A DNA stretch of 64,000 nt from Cognatazoarcus halotolerans (lineage in GTDB: Bacteria; Pseudomonadota; Gammaproteobacteria; Burkholderiales; Rhodocyclaceae): assembly GCF_009800965.1 (NCBI RefSeq), contig NZ_WUAF01000001.1, positions 62,001 to 126,000 of the forward strand, given 5' to 3'. The notes under the pieces are model-generated. The model saw nothing but the letters and a program-made list of their open reading frames with translations. It was not told where the DNA came from and did no database searches. Each line of letters opens with the position of its first letter. Within the stretch, counting starts at the first letter, position 1. Positions 43,268 through 52,365 of this stretch are shown one piece after another. Made by a program: the position numbers and the translations under genes.

Positions 43268-45994
43268 ATGTCCGAAACACGATCAACCTGCTGCTACTGC
43301 GGCGTCGGCTGCGGCGTCCTCATCGAGACCGAGAACGGGCGCATTACCGGCGTGCGCGGCGACCCCGACCACCCGGCCAATTTCGGCCGCCTGTGCACCA
43401 AGGGCGCCACCCTGCACTTCAGCGCCGCCCCCGAAACCCTCGCGGCTCGAGCGCTCCATCCGGAAATCCGCTTTCACCGCGACGACCCGCGCGAGCACAC
43501 GGATTGGTCGTCGGCGCTCGATCATGCGGCCGAAAGATTCGCCGCGTTGATCACGCGTCACGGTCCGGACGCGGTCGCGTTCTACGGTGCGGGTCAGTGG
43601 CTCACCGAGGACTACTACGTTTTCAACAAGCTGATGAAGGGTCTCATCGGCAGCAACAACATCGATACCAATTCGCGGCTGTGCATGTCCAGCGCGGTGA
43701 GCGGTTACAAGATGACGCTCGGCGCCGACTCGCCTCCCTCGAGCTATGAGGACATCGCCGCCACCGCCTGCATGTTCATCGCCGGCAGCAACACCGCCTT
43801 CGCCCATCCGATCACCTTCCGTCGCGTCGAGGATGCGCGCAAGGCCAACCCGGACATGAAGCTGGTGGTGATCGACCCGCGCCGCACCGACACCGCCGAG
43901 GCCGCCGACCTGCACCTGGCCCTGCTGCCCGGCACCGACGTCGCGCTCTACAACGCGATGCTGCACATGATGTTGTGGGAGGGCTGGGTCGACCGCGACT
44001 ACATCGATGCCCACACCACCGGCTTCGATGCGCTCAAGCGCACGGTTCGCGAGTACACGCCCGCCATGGCCGCGTCGATCTGCGGCCTCGCCAAGAAGGA
44101 CATCGAAACCGCGGCCGAATGGTTCGCCACCTCACCAGCGACGCTCTCGCTGTACTGCCAGGGACTCAATCAGTATTCCTTCGGCAGCTACAACAACGCG
44201 GCCCTGATCAACCTGCACCTTGCCACCGCCCAGATCGGCCGACCCGGTGCCGGTCCCTTCTCGCTCACCGGTCAGCCCAACGCAATGGGCGGACGCGAAG
44301 TCGGCGGACTCGCCAACCTGTTGTCGGGACACCGCGACCTTGCAAATCCCGTGCATCGCGCCGAAGTCGCCGCCCTGTGGGGCGTTGACAGCGTCCCGGA
44401 GACCCCCGGCAAGAGTGCGGTCGAACTGTTCCGAGGCCTCAAATCGGGTGAAATCAAGGCGGTGTGGATTGCCTGCACGAACCCCGCCCAGTCAATGCCC
44501 GACCAGGCACTGGTCCACGAGGCGCTGCGCAGCGCCGAATTCGTTGTCGTCCAGGAAGCCTTCGGCGGCACCGAGACCTGTGCCTTCGCCGATGTCCTGC
44601 TGCCGGCATCCACCTGGGGCGAAAAGGAGGGGACGGTCACCAATTCGGAGCGGCGCATCAGTCGTGTGATCGCCGCCACCGCCGCGCCGGGCGAAGCCCG
44701 CGCGGACTGGGAGATCGGGGTCGACTTTGCGCGCAGGCTGGGCGAAAAGCTCGGTCGCGGCGAACTCGCCAGAAGGATGTTCGCCTTCGATTCGCCCGAA
44801 GCCGTGTGGAACGAGCACCGCGAGTCCACCCGCGGGCGCGATCTCGACATCACCGGGCTCGACTACACGCGCCTCGAAGCCGAGGGACCGCAGCAATGGC
44901 CCTTTCCGGAAGGCGCCACCCGCGGCAAGGTGCGCCTGTACGAAGACGGCATCTATCCGACCGAAGACGGCCGCGCGCGTTTCGTGGTGTGCGAGCACAA
45001 GGTCACCTTCGAATCACCGAGCAGCCGCTACCCGCTGCATCTGATCACCGGCCGGCTTCGCGACCAGTGGCACGGCATGAGTCGCACGGGTAACGTTCCG
45101 CGCCTGTACAGCCACGAGGCCGAACCGCTGCTCCACATGAACCCGGACGACCTCGCCCGGCGCGGTCTGCAGGATGGCGAGCTCGTCACGGTGAAGTCGC
45201 GCCGCGGAGCCGTCTCGCTCAAGGTGCTGGCCACCACGACGGTGCGCCCGGGCCAGTGTTTTCTGCCGATGCACTGGGGCGGCAACAGCATGGGCGGTCT
45301 TGGCGTGAACGGACTCACTCCGGCTGCCGTCGACCCCAACTCGAAACAGCCCGAGCTCAAGCACGCCGCGGTTCAGGTATCGAAATTCGATCTCAAACCA
45401 TCGCTGGTGGCGATGTGCCGCCGCGAAGCCGGCCGGGAGGGTCGCGACAGCGCGGTCCGGACCATGGCCCGGCTGCGCCCGCTGCTCAGCGGCTACCCTT
45501 ATGCAAGCCTGACACTGGCCGGCCGCGAGACTCCGGTGGTGGTGCTCAAGCTACGCGGAGAACAGATCGCCGCCGAAACGATCGCCGCGGTCGACGCGGC
45601 CTTCGGCCTCGACGATCCGACACGTGTCCTCAGCTACCAGGACAGCCGTCGCGACATCGCCAAACGCGCGCTGGTCGAGGACGAAAAGCTCAGCGCGGTG
45701 CGCCTCGCCGGCGAGACGATGGCGGCGGAATGGCTCGCCGACATGATGGCACTCGGCAAGCCCGCCACCGAACTGCGCCCATGGCTGTTCGCCCCGCTGG
45801 CGAAACCGCCGGTCGGGCAGAGCGCGCGCGGCAAGGTCATCTGCAACTGCTTCGACGTCTCCGAAGACGAGATCATGGCCGCGCTCAAGGGTGGCGAAAG
45901 CCTCGAGGCCCTGCAGGCACGCACCAAATGCGGCACCAACTGCGGCTCCTGTGTCCCCGAACTGAAACGCATGGCCGGGCAGGCACAGCACTGA
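43268..45994 (+). CDS. nasA: Assimilatory nitrate reductase catalytic subunit
   Basis: 908 residues from ATG 43268 behind AAGGGAAAACC. It reduces nitrate to nitrite in the cytoplasm. The N-terminal [4Fe-4S] ligands are Cys8, Cys11, Cys15 and Cys43 (CCYCGVGCGV, GRLCTKGATLH). The molybdopterin domain follows, with LCMSSAVSGYK carrying the conserved Mo-ligand Cys, and the dinucleotide-binding C-terminal part. From about 858 a BFD-like [2Fe-2S] domain is fused (CNCFDVSEDEI, CGTNCGSCVPEL), typical of NADH- or ferredoxin-coupled NasA. The nirB operon lies 6 kb downstream with a matching promoter type. Confidence 0.95.
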   Translation: MSETRSTCCYCGVGCGVLIETENGRITGVRGDPDHPANFGRLCTKGATLHFSAAPETLAARALHPEIRFHRDDPREHTDWSSALDHAAERFAALITRHGPDAVAFYGAGQWLTEDYYVFNKLMKGLIGSNNIDTNSRLCMSSAVSGYKMTLGADSPPSSYEDIAATACMFIAGSNTAFAHPITFRRVEDARKANPDMKLVVIDPRRTDTAEAADLHLALLPGTDVALYNAMLHMMLWEGWVDRDYIDAHTTGFDALKRTVREYTPAMAASICGLAKKDIETAAEWFATSPATLSLYCQGLNQYSFGSYNNAALINLHLATAQIGRPGAGPFSLTGQPNAMGGREVGGLANLLSGHRDLANPVHRAEVAALWGVDSVPETPGKSAVELFRGLKSGEIKAVWIACTNPAQSMPDQALVHEALRSAEFVVVQEAFGGTETCAFADVLLPASTWGEKEGTVTNSERRISRVIAATAAPGEARADWEIGVDFARRLGEKLGRGELARRMFAFDSPEAVWNEHRESTRGRDLDITGLDYTRLEAEGPQQWPFPEGATRGKVRLYEDGIYPTEDGRARFVVCEHKVTFESPSSRYPLHLITGRLRDQWHGMSRTGNVPRLYSHEAEPLLHMNPDDLARRGLQDGELVTVKSRRGAVSLKVLATTTVRPGQCFLPMHWGGNSMGGLGVNGLTPAAVDPNSKQPELKHAAVQVSKFDLKPSLVAMCRREAGREGRDSAVRTMARLRPLLSGYPYASLTLAGRETPVVVLKLRGEQIAAETIAAVDAAFGLDDPTRVLSYQDSRRDIAKRALVEDEKLSAVRLAGETMAAEWLADMMALGKPATELRPWLFAPLAKPPVGQSARGKVICNCFDVSEDEIMAALKGGESLEALQARTKCGTNCGSCVPELKRMAGQAQH

Positions 45995-46120
45995 CCGGCC
46001 GCCAGCGCAGGGCGGAAGACCTCCGGCAGCCTTCCTGAGGCGGCGGCCGGCGCCGGTCTGCCCTCCGGGCCATACCCGGCCTATACTCTCGCGCAGACCT
46101 TGTTTGCGGGAGAGATGCGC

Positions 46121-47770
46121 ATGGGGAAAGTCGACGGGGACACGCAGTGCACACTGCGGCATTTCCGGCAGATCCTGCTATGGCCGCTGCAACTCATGCC
46201 CCTGCGCGAGGACAGCCAGATCCAGAACCACTGGGAAATCCTGGAACAGGACGTGCCGGACAACCCGTGGCGCGAGGTGGACGACGAGTTCACCGATGAT
46301 CCCTCCGGTTTTCAACCCCGTCATTACAGCGAGTTCGTCACCTTTCTGCCCCACGTCCAGCGCTTCCTGTATGGCGAGGGAAAGGCGCGGGGCGCCAATC
46401 CGGCGGAATCGCCGATTCGGGTATTCCGCCGCAACGACATCGCCCGCGTGCGCTGCACCTATCCCGACCCCGCGATGGCGGCGCGCGAATTCGACATTGC
46501 CCATGTCGACCTCTACTTTTTCTACGATCTCGACCTTGTCGTCCTGACCGTCGAACTTCACGGCAGCGACGTCCCGCTCGCCTGCGCCCAGGAGACCATG
46601 TTCAGGCTCGGCCGCGCCTATCCGATCTACTGGGAAGCCAACGGCGACGGCGGTCACTGCCTCAAGCGCACCGAGTGGCTCCGCGCCGACGGCACCGTGC
46701 TGGCGACCTCCGACTACGAGGGACAGGCCAGATTCCTTGCCCATGTCAGCCAGTACAGGGCACCGACCCTCGCGGCCCACTGGGATTTCCTGCTGCGGCC
46801 GATGGTGCAACACCACTCCAATGACAAGGGTTTGCTGCGCTACCGACAGCTCGAATACCACCGCATGCCGGTGATGGGTTACCTGGCTTGCGAGGACGAT
46901 CCGCGCCAGCTCCACCGCTCGGACTTCGTCAGGCTCGCGCTGGTCACGCCACCCGGAGAAGCGGGCACGATGCCCTTTTCGGTAGACGACTTCGAGGCGC
47001 GCTACTGCTACGACCGCTTCTGGGGCGGCCCGCCCGACAAGCCGCCGGGCGCCCGCTACATGAACTGCGGCGAAGCCTTCATGCTGGTTGGCAGCGGCCG
47101 CCAAGCCTATTTCTACACGCCTGGCGGGGGTTTGCTCGAACAGTTCCGGCATCAATACTTCCTGCTGTTCCTGATCCCCCATCTGCACAAGGCCGCCCTG
47201 CTGATGATGGCCGACCGCCTCGGCTACGCCCTCAAACGCATGCAGATCGACCAACCGGATTCGGTCAAGCGCTTCAAGCGGGAGATCCGCCAGATGCGCG
47301 AGATCTTCCTGCGCTTTACCCACCGTTACTGGTTCCATCACGTCTCGGATCAGATCCAGGCCAAGGATCTTTACCGCATGTCGAAAGGCTTTCTCGGCAC
47401 CGAGGAACTCTACGACGAAGTGCGAGAGCGCATCGAGGACATGGCCGAGTACCTCGAATCCGACTCGCTGCGGCGACAAGCCAACACGGTCGTGCGACTC
47501 ACCGTGGTCACCGCCTTCGGCCTGATCGGCACCACCGTCACCGGCTACTTCGGAATGAACATCCTGGGCCTCGACCAGCTCGGCACGCCTGCACGGATAC
47601 TCTATTTCAGCCTCGTGCTGATCGCGGTGACCTGGCTGACCTTCTACACGGTGATGAAATCGAAGGGATTGTCCGACTTTCTCGATCTGCTTTCGGACGA
47701 GCGCGAAAACGTGCGCCAGAAGGTGGGCGCGTTCTTCAAGGTGTGGCGCCGTAAGAAGCCACCGGCCTGA
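46121..47770 (+). CDS. CorA-like membrane protein with GMN motif
   Basis: 549 residues from ATG 46121; ATGs at 46115 and 46100 are alternatives. Two C-terminal transmembrane helices with GYFGMN at about 475-480, the CorA selectivity motif, mark it as a member of the CorA Mg2+ channel superfamily. The N-terminal domain is long and rich in aromatic and acidic residues (VDLYFFYDLDLVVLTVELHG), unlike short bacterial CorA. A charged helical stretch (residues about 360-450) precedes the membrane part. It follows nasA by 127 bp. Ion specificity is not deducible. Confidence 0.8.
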   Translation: MGKVDGDTQCTLRHFRQILLWPLQLMPLREDSQIQNHWEILEQDVPDNPWREVDDEFTDDPSGFQPRHYSEFVTFLPHVQRFLYGEGKARGANPAESPIRVFRRNDIARVRCTYPDPAMAAREFDIAHVDLYFFYDLDLVVLTVELHGSDVPLACAQETMFRLGRAYPIYWEANGDGGHCLKRTEWLRADGTVLATSDYEGQARFLAHVSQYRAPTLAAHWDFLLRPMVQHHSNDKGLLRYRQLEYHRMPVMGYLACEDDPRQLHRSDFVRLALVTPPGEAGTMPFSVDDFEARYCYDRFWGGPPDKPPGARYMNCGEAFMLVGSGRQAYFYTPGGGLLEQFRHQYFLLFLIPHLHKAALLMMADRLGYALKRMQIDQPDSVKRFKREIRQMREIFLRFTHRYWFHHVSDQIQAKDLYRMSKGFLGTEELYDEVRERIEDMAEYLESDSLRRQANTVVRLTVVTAFGLIGTTVTGYFGMNILGLDQLGTPARILYFSLVLIAVTWLTFYTVMKSKGLSDFLDLLSDERENVRQKVGAFFKVWRRKKPPA

Positions 47771-48023
47771 CCCCCGGCATGGTCCGGCACGGACGCGTAT
47801 AGATGGCACCTTGACCCGACACCAGCCGCCGACTAGTTTCAAGAAAGGACGGCCCGCAGTTCTTCCGCCGTTCATCCACGACCGGCCCCTCACTCGAGGG
47901 AACAGCGCCCCGGCACATTGACGGGGCTTCAGCGGATCCGCTGTCCGGGACATGACCGCGGCAGAGATACCTGGTCTGCGACGGTCCCCCCTGCGGCATC
48001 AACGCTCCGCAAAGGAGGAAACC

Positions 48024-48638
48024 ATGGCTACATGGCAAATCGAAGGCCAGTACATGGAGACGTGCAACTGCACCTTCTTGTGCCCCTGCATCTCGTCCAA
48101 TCTTGCCGCACGACCGACCGAAGGCGACTGCAAGGCGGCCGTCGCGATGCGGATCGACAAGGGGCAGAAGGACGGGGTCAGCCTCGACGGGCTCTCGTTC
48201 ATCGTGATGCTGCACGCGCCCGGGGCAATGGCGGATGGCGACATGACCGTCGGCCTGATCGTTGACGAACGTGCCAGCGATGCGCAGGTCGAAGCAATCG
48301 GAGCAATCGCCACCGGCGCTGCGGGGGGTCCGATGGCAAATCTGGCACCCCTGGTAGGGCGCATCGCGGGCATCGAGCGTCGGCCGATCAGCTTCGAGGC
48401 GAACGGACTGGACTTCGCGGTCAAGGCCGGCGAGCTCGTCGATCAGGCTTGCGCCGGCATTCCCAGCGCGGTGAAGCCGGGCGAGCCCGTCTGTCTCGAC
48501 AACGCGATGCACCCGGTCAATAGCCGTCTCGGCCTGGCAAAAGCCACGCGCAGCATGTTCAAGGTGTTCGGCATCGAATGGCGCGACCGCAGCGGCCAGC
48601 GCAACGGCCACTTCGCACCATTCGCGTGGACCGGCTGA
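48024..48638 (+). CDS. DUF1326 domain protein
   Basis: 204 residues from ATG 48024, behind a strong AAAGGAGGAAACC. The family mark METCNCTFLCPCISSNLAARPT contains the conserved CNCxxxCPC cysteine set near the N terminus, likely a metal site. The function is not known. The next gene encodes a DUF2182 membrane protein, 26 bp downstream, and this pair recurs in other genomes, implying joint action. The 253-bp gap 47771-48023 shows no gene. Confidence 0.85.
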   Translation: MATWQIEGQYMETCNCTFLCPCISSNLAARPTEGDCKAAVAMRIDKGQKDGVSLDGLSFIVMLHAPGAMADGDMTVGLIVDERASDAQVEAIGAIATGAAGGPMANLAPLVGRIAGIERRPISFEANGLDFAVKAGELVDQACAGIPSAVKPGEPVCLDNAMHPVNSRLGLAKATRSMFKVFGIEWRDRSGQRNGHFAPFAWTG

Positions 48639-48664
48639 ACACCACGGGCAAAGCGGGCGGCCGC

Positions 48665-49420
48665 ATGGACGCCCTGCTTCGGCTGGACAGGAAACTGGCC
48701 CTTGGCGGCATCACCGCCATCGTGGCAGTGAGTTGGCTGTACCTGTGGACCAGCGCCGCGACAATGGATCACGGGACGATGGCGATGGATGCCATGCCTC
48801 GTATGCAGAGCCCCGGGGCACTGCTGCTCACCTTCGTGATGTGGACCGTGATGATGGCCGGCATGATGCTCCCGAGCGCGACGCCGGCGATCCTCGCCTA
48901 TGGCAGCCTGGTTCGCAAGAACGGGGCGCACGGCCGTATTCTCCCTGGCCCCTGGACCTTCGCGGCCGGCTACCTGTCGATGTGGACGCTGTTCAGCGTC
49001 GCCGCCACGTTGCTGCAGGCCGCGCTCGAGTACGCGGCCCTGCTTACACCAGCGATGGCGACGGCAAGCGCCGGCCTCGGCGTGCTGGCACTGATCGCGG
49101 CCGGCATTTATCAACTCACGCCGCTGAAGCACGCCTGCCTCGGCAAGTGTCGCAACCCGTTGCAATTCTTTCTCACCCACTGGCGCCTGGGCCCCGCCGG
49201 TGCCTTCCGCATGGGTCTCGAGCACGGCGCATATTGCGTAGGCTGTTGCTGGGTGCTGATGCTGCTGCTGTTCGTCACCGGCGTGATGAACCTGCTGTGG
49301 GTGGCGCTCATCGCCGCCTTCGTCTTCGTCGAGAAGGTCTTTCCCGGCGAGCGCCTGGTTACCAGGGTTTCGAGCGCGGCACTGATTCTCGCCGGACTGT
49401 TTCTGCTGACCCGCATGTGA
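48665..49420 (+). CDS. DUF2182 integral membrane protein
   Basis: 251 residues from ATG 48665 (MDALLRLDRKLALGG). About six transmembrane helices. The family motif VMWTVMMAGMMLPSATPAIL is methionine-rich and is often annotated as metal-binding; CLGKCRNPLQFF and GAYCVGCCW add cysteines at membrane borders. No distinct ribosome site, consistent with coupling to the DUF1326 gene. A metal-related membrane function is inferred only from Met/Cys content. Confidence 0.85.
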   Translation: MDALLRLDRKLALGGITAIVAVSWLYLWTSAATMDHGTMAMDAMPRMQSPGALLLTFVMWTVMMAGMMLPSATPAILAYGSLVRKNGAHGRILPGPWTFAAGYLSMWTLFSVAATLLQAALEYAALLTPAMATASAGLGVLALIAAGIYQLTPLKHACLGKCRNPLQFFLTHWRLGPAGAFRMGLEHGAYCVGCCWVLMLLLFVTGVMNLLWVALIAAFVFVEKVFPGERLVTRVSSAALILAGLFLLTRM

Positions 49421-49453
49421 GGCTCCGCAGAGCCTCGTGCCCGACCGAAGCGC

Positions 49454-50275
49454 TCATGCCGTGCCCGGCGAATGCCTTGCAACGCGCGCGCGCACCGCCC
49501 ACGCACGGGCAATCATGGAAATCGAGCCATCCGCCTGATGTGGCAGACGGGCGCGCAAGTGCTCCCGCAGGCGCAGCCTCACGGGCTCTTCGAGCGACAT
49601 CACGTAGGACGGCGCGGGCCCCTGCCCGCCGAGGAATGGGAGCCAGAAGTCATCGAACCCATCGAACCGCGTCGTGATGTCGATCGCCGTCGATTCGGCC
49701 GCCCCGAACATGCCGCCGGAAAAACTCGCCACCAGCGCCTCGGGCCGGCAGCCCGGAAAGCGCAGCCCTTCGTCGAGCCGCGCAGCCTGCGGATCGAGGT
49801 CGACCGCGGCGTCCCAGAAATGGCGCATGAACTCCATCCTGCCCGCGTAATCCCACACGTAGGCGGCAACCAGGCCGCCATCGGCCGTCACCCTCGCCAT
49901 TTCGGAAAGCGCAGCAGGCAGGTCCTCGACGAAATTCAGGACCAGCCCCGAAACCACCACATCGACTGCCTCATCGTCCAGCGGAATCGCCACCGCACTG
50001 CCCTGCCGCAGATCCGCGCGGCCAGCAAGATCGGCGGCCGCGGTTTCGAGGAAGCCGGCCGAAGGCTCCACGCCGAACAGGGCGGCGGGTGCGCAATGCC
50101 GGTCGATCGCCGCGCACAGCGCCCCCGTACCGCAGCCCAGGTCTAGCCATCGCTTGCCGCCGGGAATCTGCAACCAGTCGAGAAACACCGGCGCGACCAC
50201 GCGGCTCCAGCGTCCGACATACAGTTCGTAGGGATTGCCGCGCTGCCATGTGTCTGACACCAATTTCCGGTTCAT
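49454..50275 (-). CDS. SAM-dependent class I methyltransferase
   Basis: 273 residues. Motif I is WLDLGCGTGALCAAI, followed by the acidic strand end GVEPSAGFLETAAADLAG and a motif IV-like VDVVVSGLVLNFVEDLPAALSEM. The UbiE/MenG-like methyltransferase-11 fold is evident, but the substrate is unknown. It stands alone, convergent with the DUF2182 gene. Nothing nearby (quinone, lipid or antibiotic genes) points to a pathway. Confidence 0.85.
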   Translation of the reverse strand: MNRKLVSDTWQRGNPYELYVGRWSRVVAPVFLDWLQIPGGKRWLDLGCGTGALCAAIDRHCAPAALFGVEPSAGFLETAAADLAGRADLRQGSAVAIPLDDEAVDVVVSGLVLNFVEDLPAALSEMARVTADGGLVAAYVWDYAGRMEFMRHFWDAAVDLDPQAARLDEGLRFPGCRPEALVASFSGGMFGAAESTAIDITTRFDGFDDFWLPFLGGQGPAPSYVMSLEEPVRLRLREHLRARLPHQADGSISMIARAWAVRARVARHSPGTA

Positions 50276-50622
50276 GATGGAACCTCCGCGGCCACGCGCG
50301 CCAGTGCCGCCAGCCGGAGACGGCCGGCGGTAGCAGGCGAAGAAATGCGGCGCCGTCGGGTACTGGTCGCCGCCGCAAGGGGCGAGGGCCTCTTCCCTCA
50401 GGTGTGCGCGAACGACGTCTTCCCGCCCGGCACGCCAGGGCGAAGAGGACGCATACTCCAGCCTAGTCCGTTTCAGGAAAGCTGCTACCCGATCGCGGCA
50501 GACGGCGCGCTCCGAGCAAGCGAGCGCCTGCGCACCACTGGTGACGAAACCTGCGGTTGCAGGTCAACGCGAACGCTTCTCCCGACCCCGCATGGCGTGC
50601 CCCGAATCTTTCACGTCCGGCT
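50276..50622. other. Intergenic region, no supported gene
   Basis: About 347 bp between two minus-strand genes. No frame with recognisable protein, no RNA gene and no convincing repeat was seen. Confidence 0.5.
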
Positions 50623-51606
50623 TCAGAGCTTCTGGCGGAAGAAGGCCACCACGCGCAGGCGCGAGGCATACGCCTGATCGACATCGGGCACGATCTCGAC
50701 GCTCGGCGCAACGCCGGTACGGAATATGCTGCCCTCGTCACCAAACGGGTCCTTGATCGAGATCGGGACCATGAGGCGGTCCCAGGCGTGGTATGCACCG
50801 GGATACTCGGCCAATTGCACTACACCGTTGTTGGTGGCGTTGAGTTCATCGACAAGTGCGCGGCAGTGGGCACTGCCGTTGTCGTAATCGTCCTCGCTGC
50901 CGATCTGGACCAGCATCGGAGCGCCGGTGAGGTGGAGCAGTTGGGAGCCGAACTGCGCCGGTGGCGGGAAGCCGTATTGCGAAAAATCCATGTTGGCGCC
51001 CCAGCACACCGGGTAGTTCGCCACATGTGCTGCAAACCGAAGCGGGTTGCCGGAACTGTCGTGACCGAACATGCCGGCGTAGAGCGTTTCCGCGGCCTCG
51101 AGACTCACGACACCGCCCCATGAAAACCCTAGCACGCCGATGCGTTGGGGCGCGATGTTCGGATGGGCACTCAGGAACGCCAGCGCAGCGAAGACATCGG
51201 GGTAAGTGAAAATGGGGGCTGCGGGGCGGTTATCGGGACCGCTCACATGGCGCGCCTCCCACATGTCGATCTCAAGAGTGGCGATGCCGGCCGCATTGAG
51301 CGCCCGGGCATAGAAATCCCCGCGCGAATCCACCCCCGCCGAGCCATGCAGGACAAGCACCGCCGGCAACGCACTGCCGACGACGAAACAACGCTTTCTG
51401 AAATCGAAGCGCAAGGGCAAGCTCAGTTTGCCTTTGATCTCCAGCGGCTCCGGCGGCTGAACCGCGATATTCAACGAGAGAAAGCTGATGAAGGATATCT
51501 CCGGCCTCAAGCCACTTCGGCAATCAGCGTCCCTGGCCTGCGCCGACAACGCGAACAGACCACACATCAGGCCCAGAAGCCATAACCGGCACGATTTCGC
51601 TCCCAT
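50623..51606 (-). CDS. Secreted dienelactone-hydrolase-family protein
   Basis: 327 residues. The N-terminal signal peptide is KSCRLWLLGLMCGLFALSAQA. The alpha/beta-hydrolase core has strand PAVLVLHGSAGVDSRGDFYA and the nucleophile elbow IGVLGFSWGGVVSLEAAE with Ser in GFSWG; acid and His candidates are in IGSEDDYDNGSAHC and YPGAYHAWDRL. The DLH family usually has Cys as nucleophile, so Ser here suggests an esterase-like enzyme. Periplasmic location follows from the signal. Substrate unknown. Confidence 0.82.
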   Translation of the reverse strand: MGAKSCRLWLLGLMCGLFALSAQARDADCRSGLRPEISFISFLSLNIAVQPPEPLEIKGKLSLPLRFDFRKRCFVVGSALPAVLVLHGSAGVDSRGDFYARALNAAGIATLEIDMWEARHVSGPDNRPAAPIFTYPDVFAALAFLSAHPNIAPQRIGVLGFSWGGVVSLEAAETLYAGMFGHDSSGNPLRFAAHVANYPVCWGANMDFSQYGFPPPAQFGSQLLHLTGAPMLVQIGSEDDYDNGSAHCRALVDELNATNNGVVQLAEYPGAYHAWDRLMVPISIKDPFGDEGSIFRTGVAPSVEIVPDVDQAYASRLRVVAFFRQKL

Positions 51607-52038
51607 GCGATACCTCCTCGATCAGTTGCACGACATACAGCCCACCTCCCGAGGGGACCGGGCCCGGTGACAAGCGGCCTCGATCGCGCTTGCGCCCTCC
51701 CGGAATGCAATTCCGGGGCCCGACGGCAGGCAAAGGGCTGGGGCCGCGAGCCACACTATAAAGGCAAAAAATACCGGGATGACAACAAATTGGGACATTC
51801 CCCTTCTTGGCATGACATTCAAATTGGTCGCGCCGCGAAAGGGGAAACAGCCGATTCTTCAGAATTTAGCGCACCGGATCGGACGGCGCACATCGATTGA
51901 TTCGCGCGCACTGGCCTTGGTGGAAGCGGCCCGCGAAAGACGATGGAGCCTCAGCCGGAAGCGAGCCGGGCCTACAGACGCGAGCCTGATCCACTGGCGG
52001 GACAACCCTTCACCGGGCTTCGGGTTACGGATACGGCT
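51607..52038. other. Intergenic region upstream of the nirB control region
   Basis: About 430 bp between the hydrolase gene and the NtrC-type sites, partly A/T-rich around 51750-51860. An open frame from 51779 has no recognisable sequence and runs into the nirB regulatory sites, so I do not call it. Nothing else is supported. Confidence 0.5.
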
Positions 52039-52056
52039 GCACGATGGTGCAGTGCC

Positions 52057-52071
52057 GCACCGCCATGGTGC
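52057..52071 (+). promoter_or_regulatory. NtrC-type enhancer site before nirB
   Basis: GCACCGCCATGGTGC is a perfect GCACC-N5-GGTGC dyad, 86 bp before the -24 element. A second, shortened dyad GCACGATGGTGC lies at 52039-52050, so two NtrC dimers could bind side by side. Confidence 0.75.
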
Positions 52072-52157
52072 AGTTTTCACGAGAACTTGGCTGAATCAAG
52101 CCTGCCAGCGGAAGCGAATCCCTTGCCGTTGTTCGCAATGCAGCCGATCGGAAACAC

Positions 52158-52173
52158 TGGCACAACGTTTGCT
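52158..52173 (+). promoter_or_regulatory. Sigma54 promoter of the nirB operon
   Basis: TGGCACAACGTTTGCT matches TGGCAC-N5-TTGCW perfectly. The predicted start near 52185 leaves a leader of about 180 nt before nirB. Confidence 0.88.
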
Positions 52174-52261
52174 TGGAGGATAACCAGTAGCCCCGCCCTG
52201 CCGTGAGCGGCAACAAGCGAAGGCTCGCTAACGATACGTGTTCGCATCGGCAGCCAGATGA

Positions 52262-52301
52262 AGACCAACGAGGGTCTGCATCACCGGATCTCGGTAGATC
52301 C
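52262..52301 (+). promoter_or_regulatory. Tandem hairpins in the nirB leader (possible ANTAR-protein target)
   Basis: Two 5-bp hairpins with hexaloops: AGACC-AACGAG-GGTCT (52262-52277) and GGATC-TCGGTA-GATCC (52286-52301), 8 nt apart. The first loop has A at position 1 and G at position 4, as in RNA sites of NasR/NasT-type antiterminators; the second keeps only G4. No U-rich terminator follows, so antitermination is speculative. Confidence 0.3.
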
Positions 52302-52365
52302 CTGCAGCGAAGTAACCATCTTCTGCCCAGTGCATCTGCACAGGCATTGTTGCGAGGGAATTGAC

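Noticed and set aside
52039-52071. Hairpin-plus-TTTT reading of the NtrC region as a terminator
   Set aside because: GCACC-N5-GGTGC followed by AGTTTT could fold, but it lies upstream of the predicted transcription start and fits the NtrC consensus exactly.
51779-52183. 134-codon open frame upstream of nirB
   Set aside because: No recognisable sequence, and it runs through the NtrC-type sites and the sigma54 promoter, so it is unlikely to be a gene.
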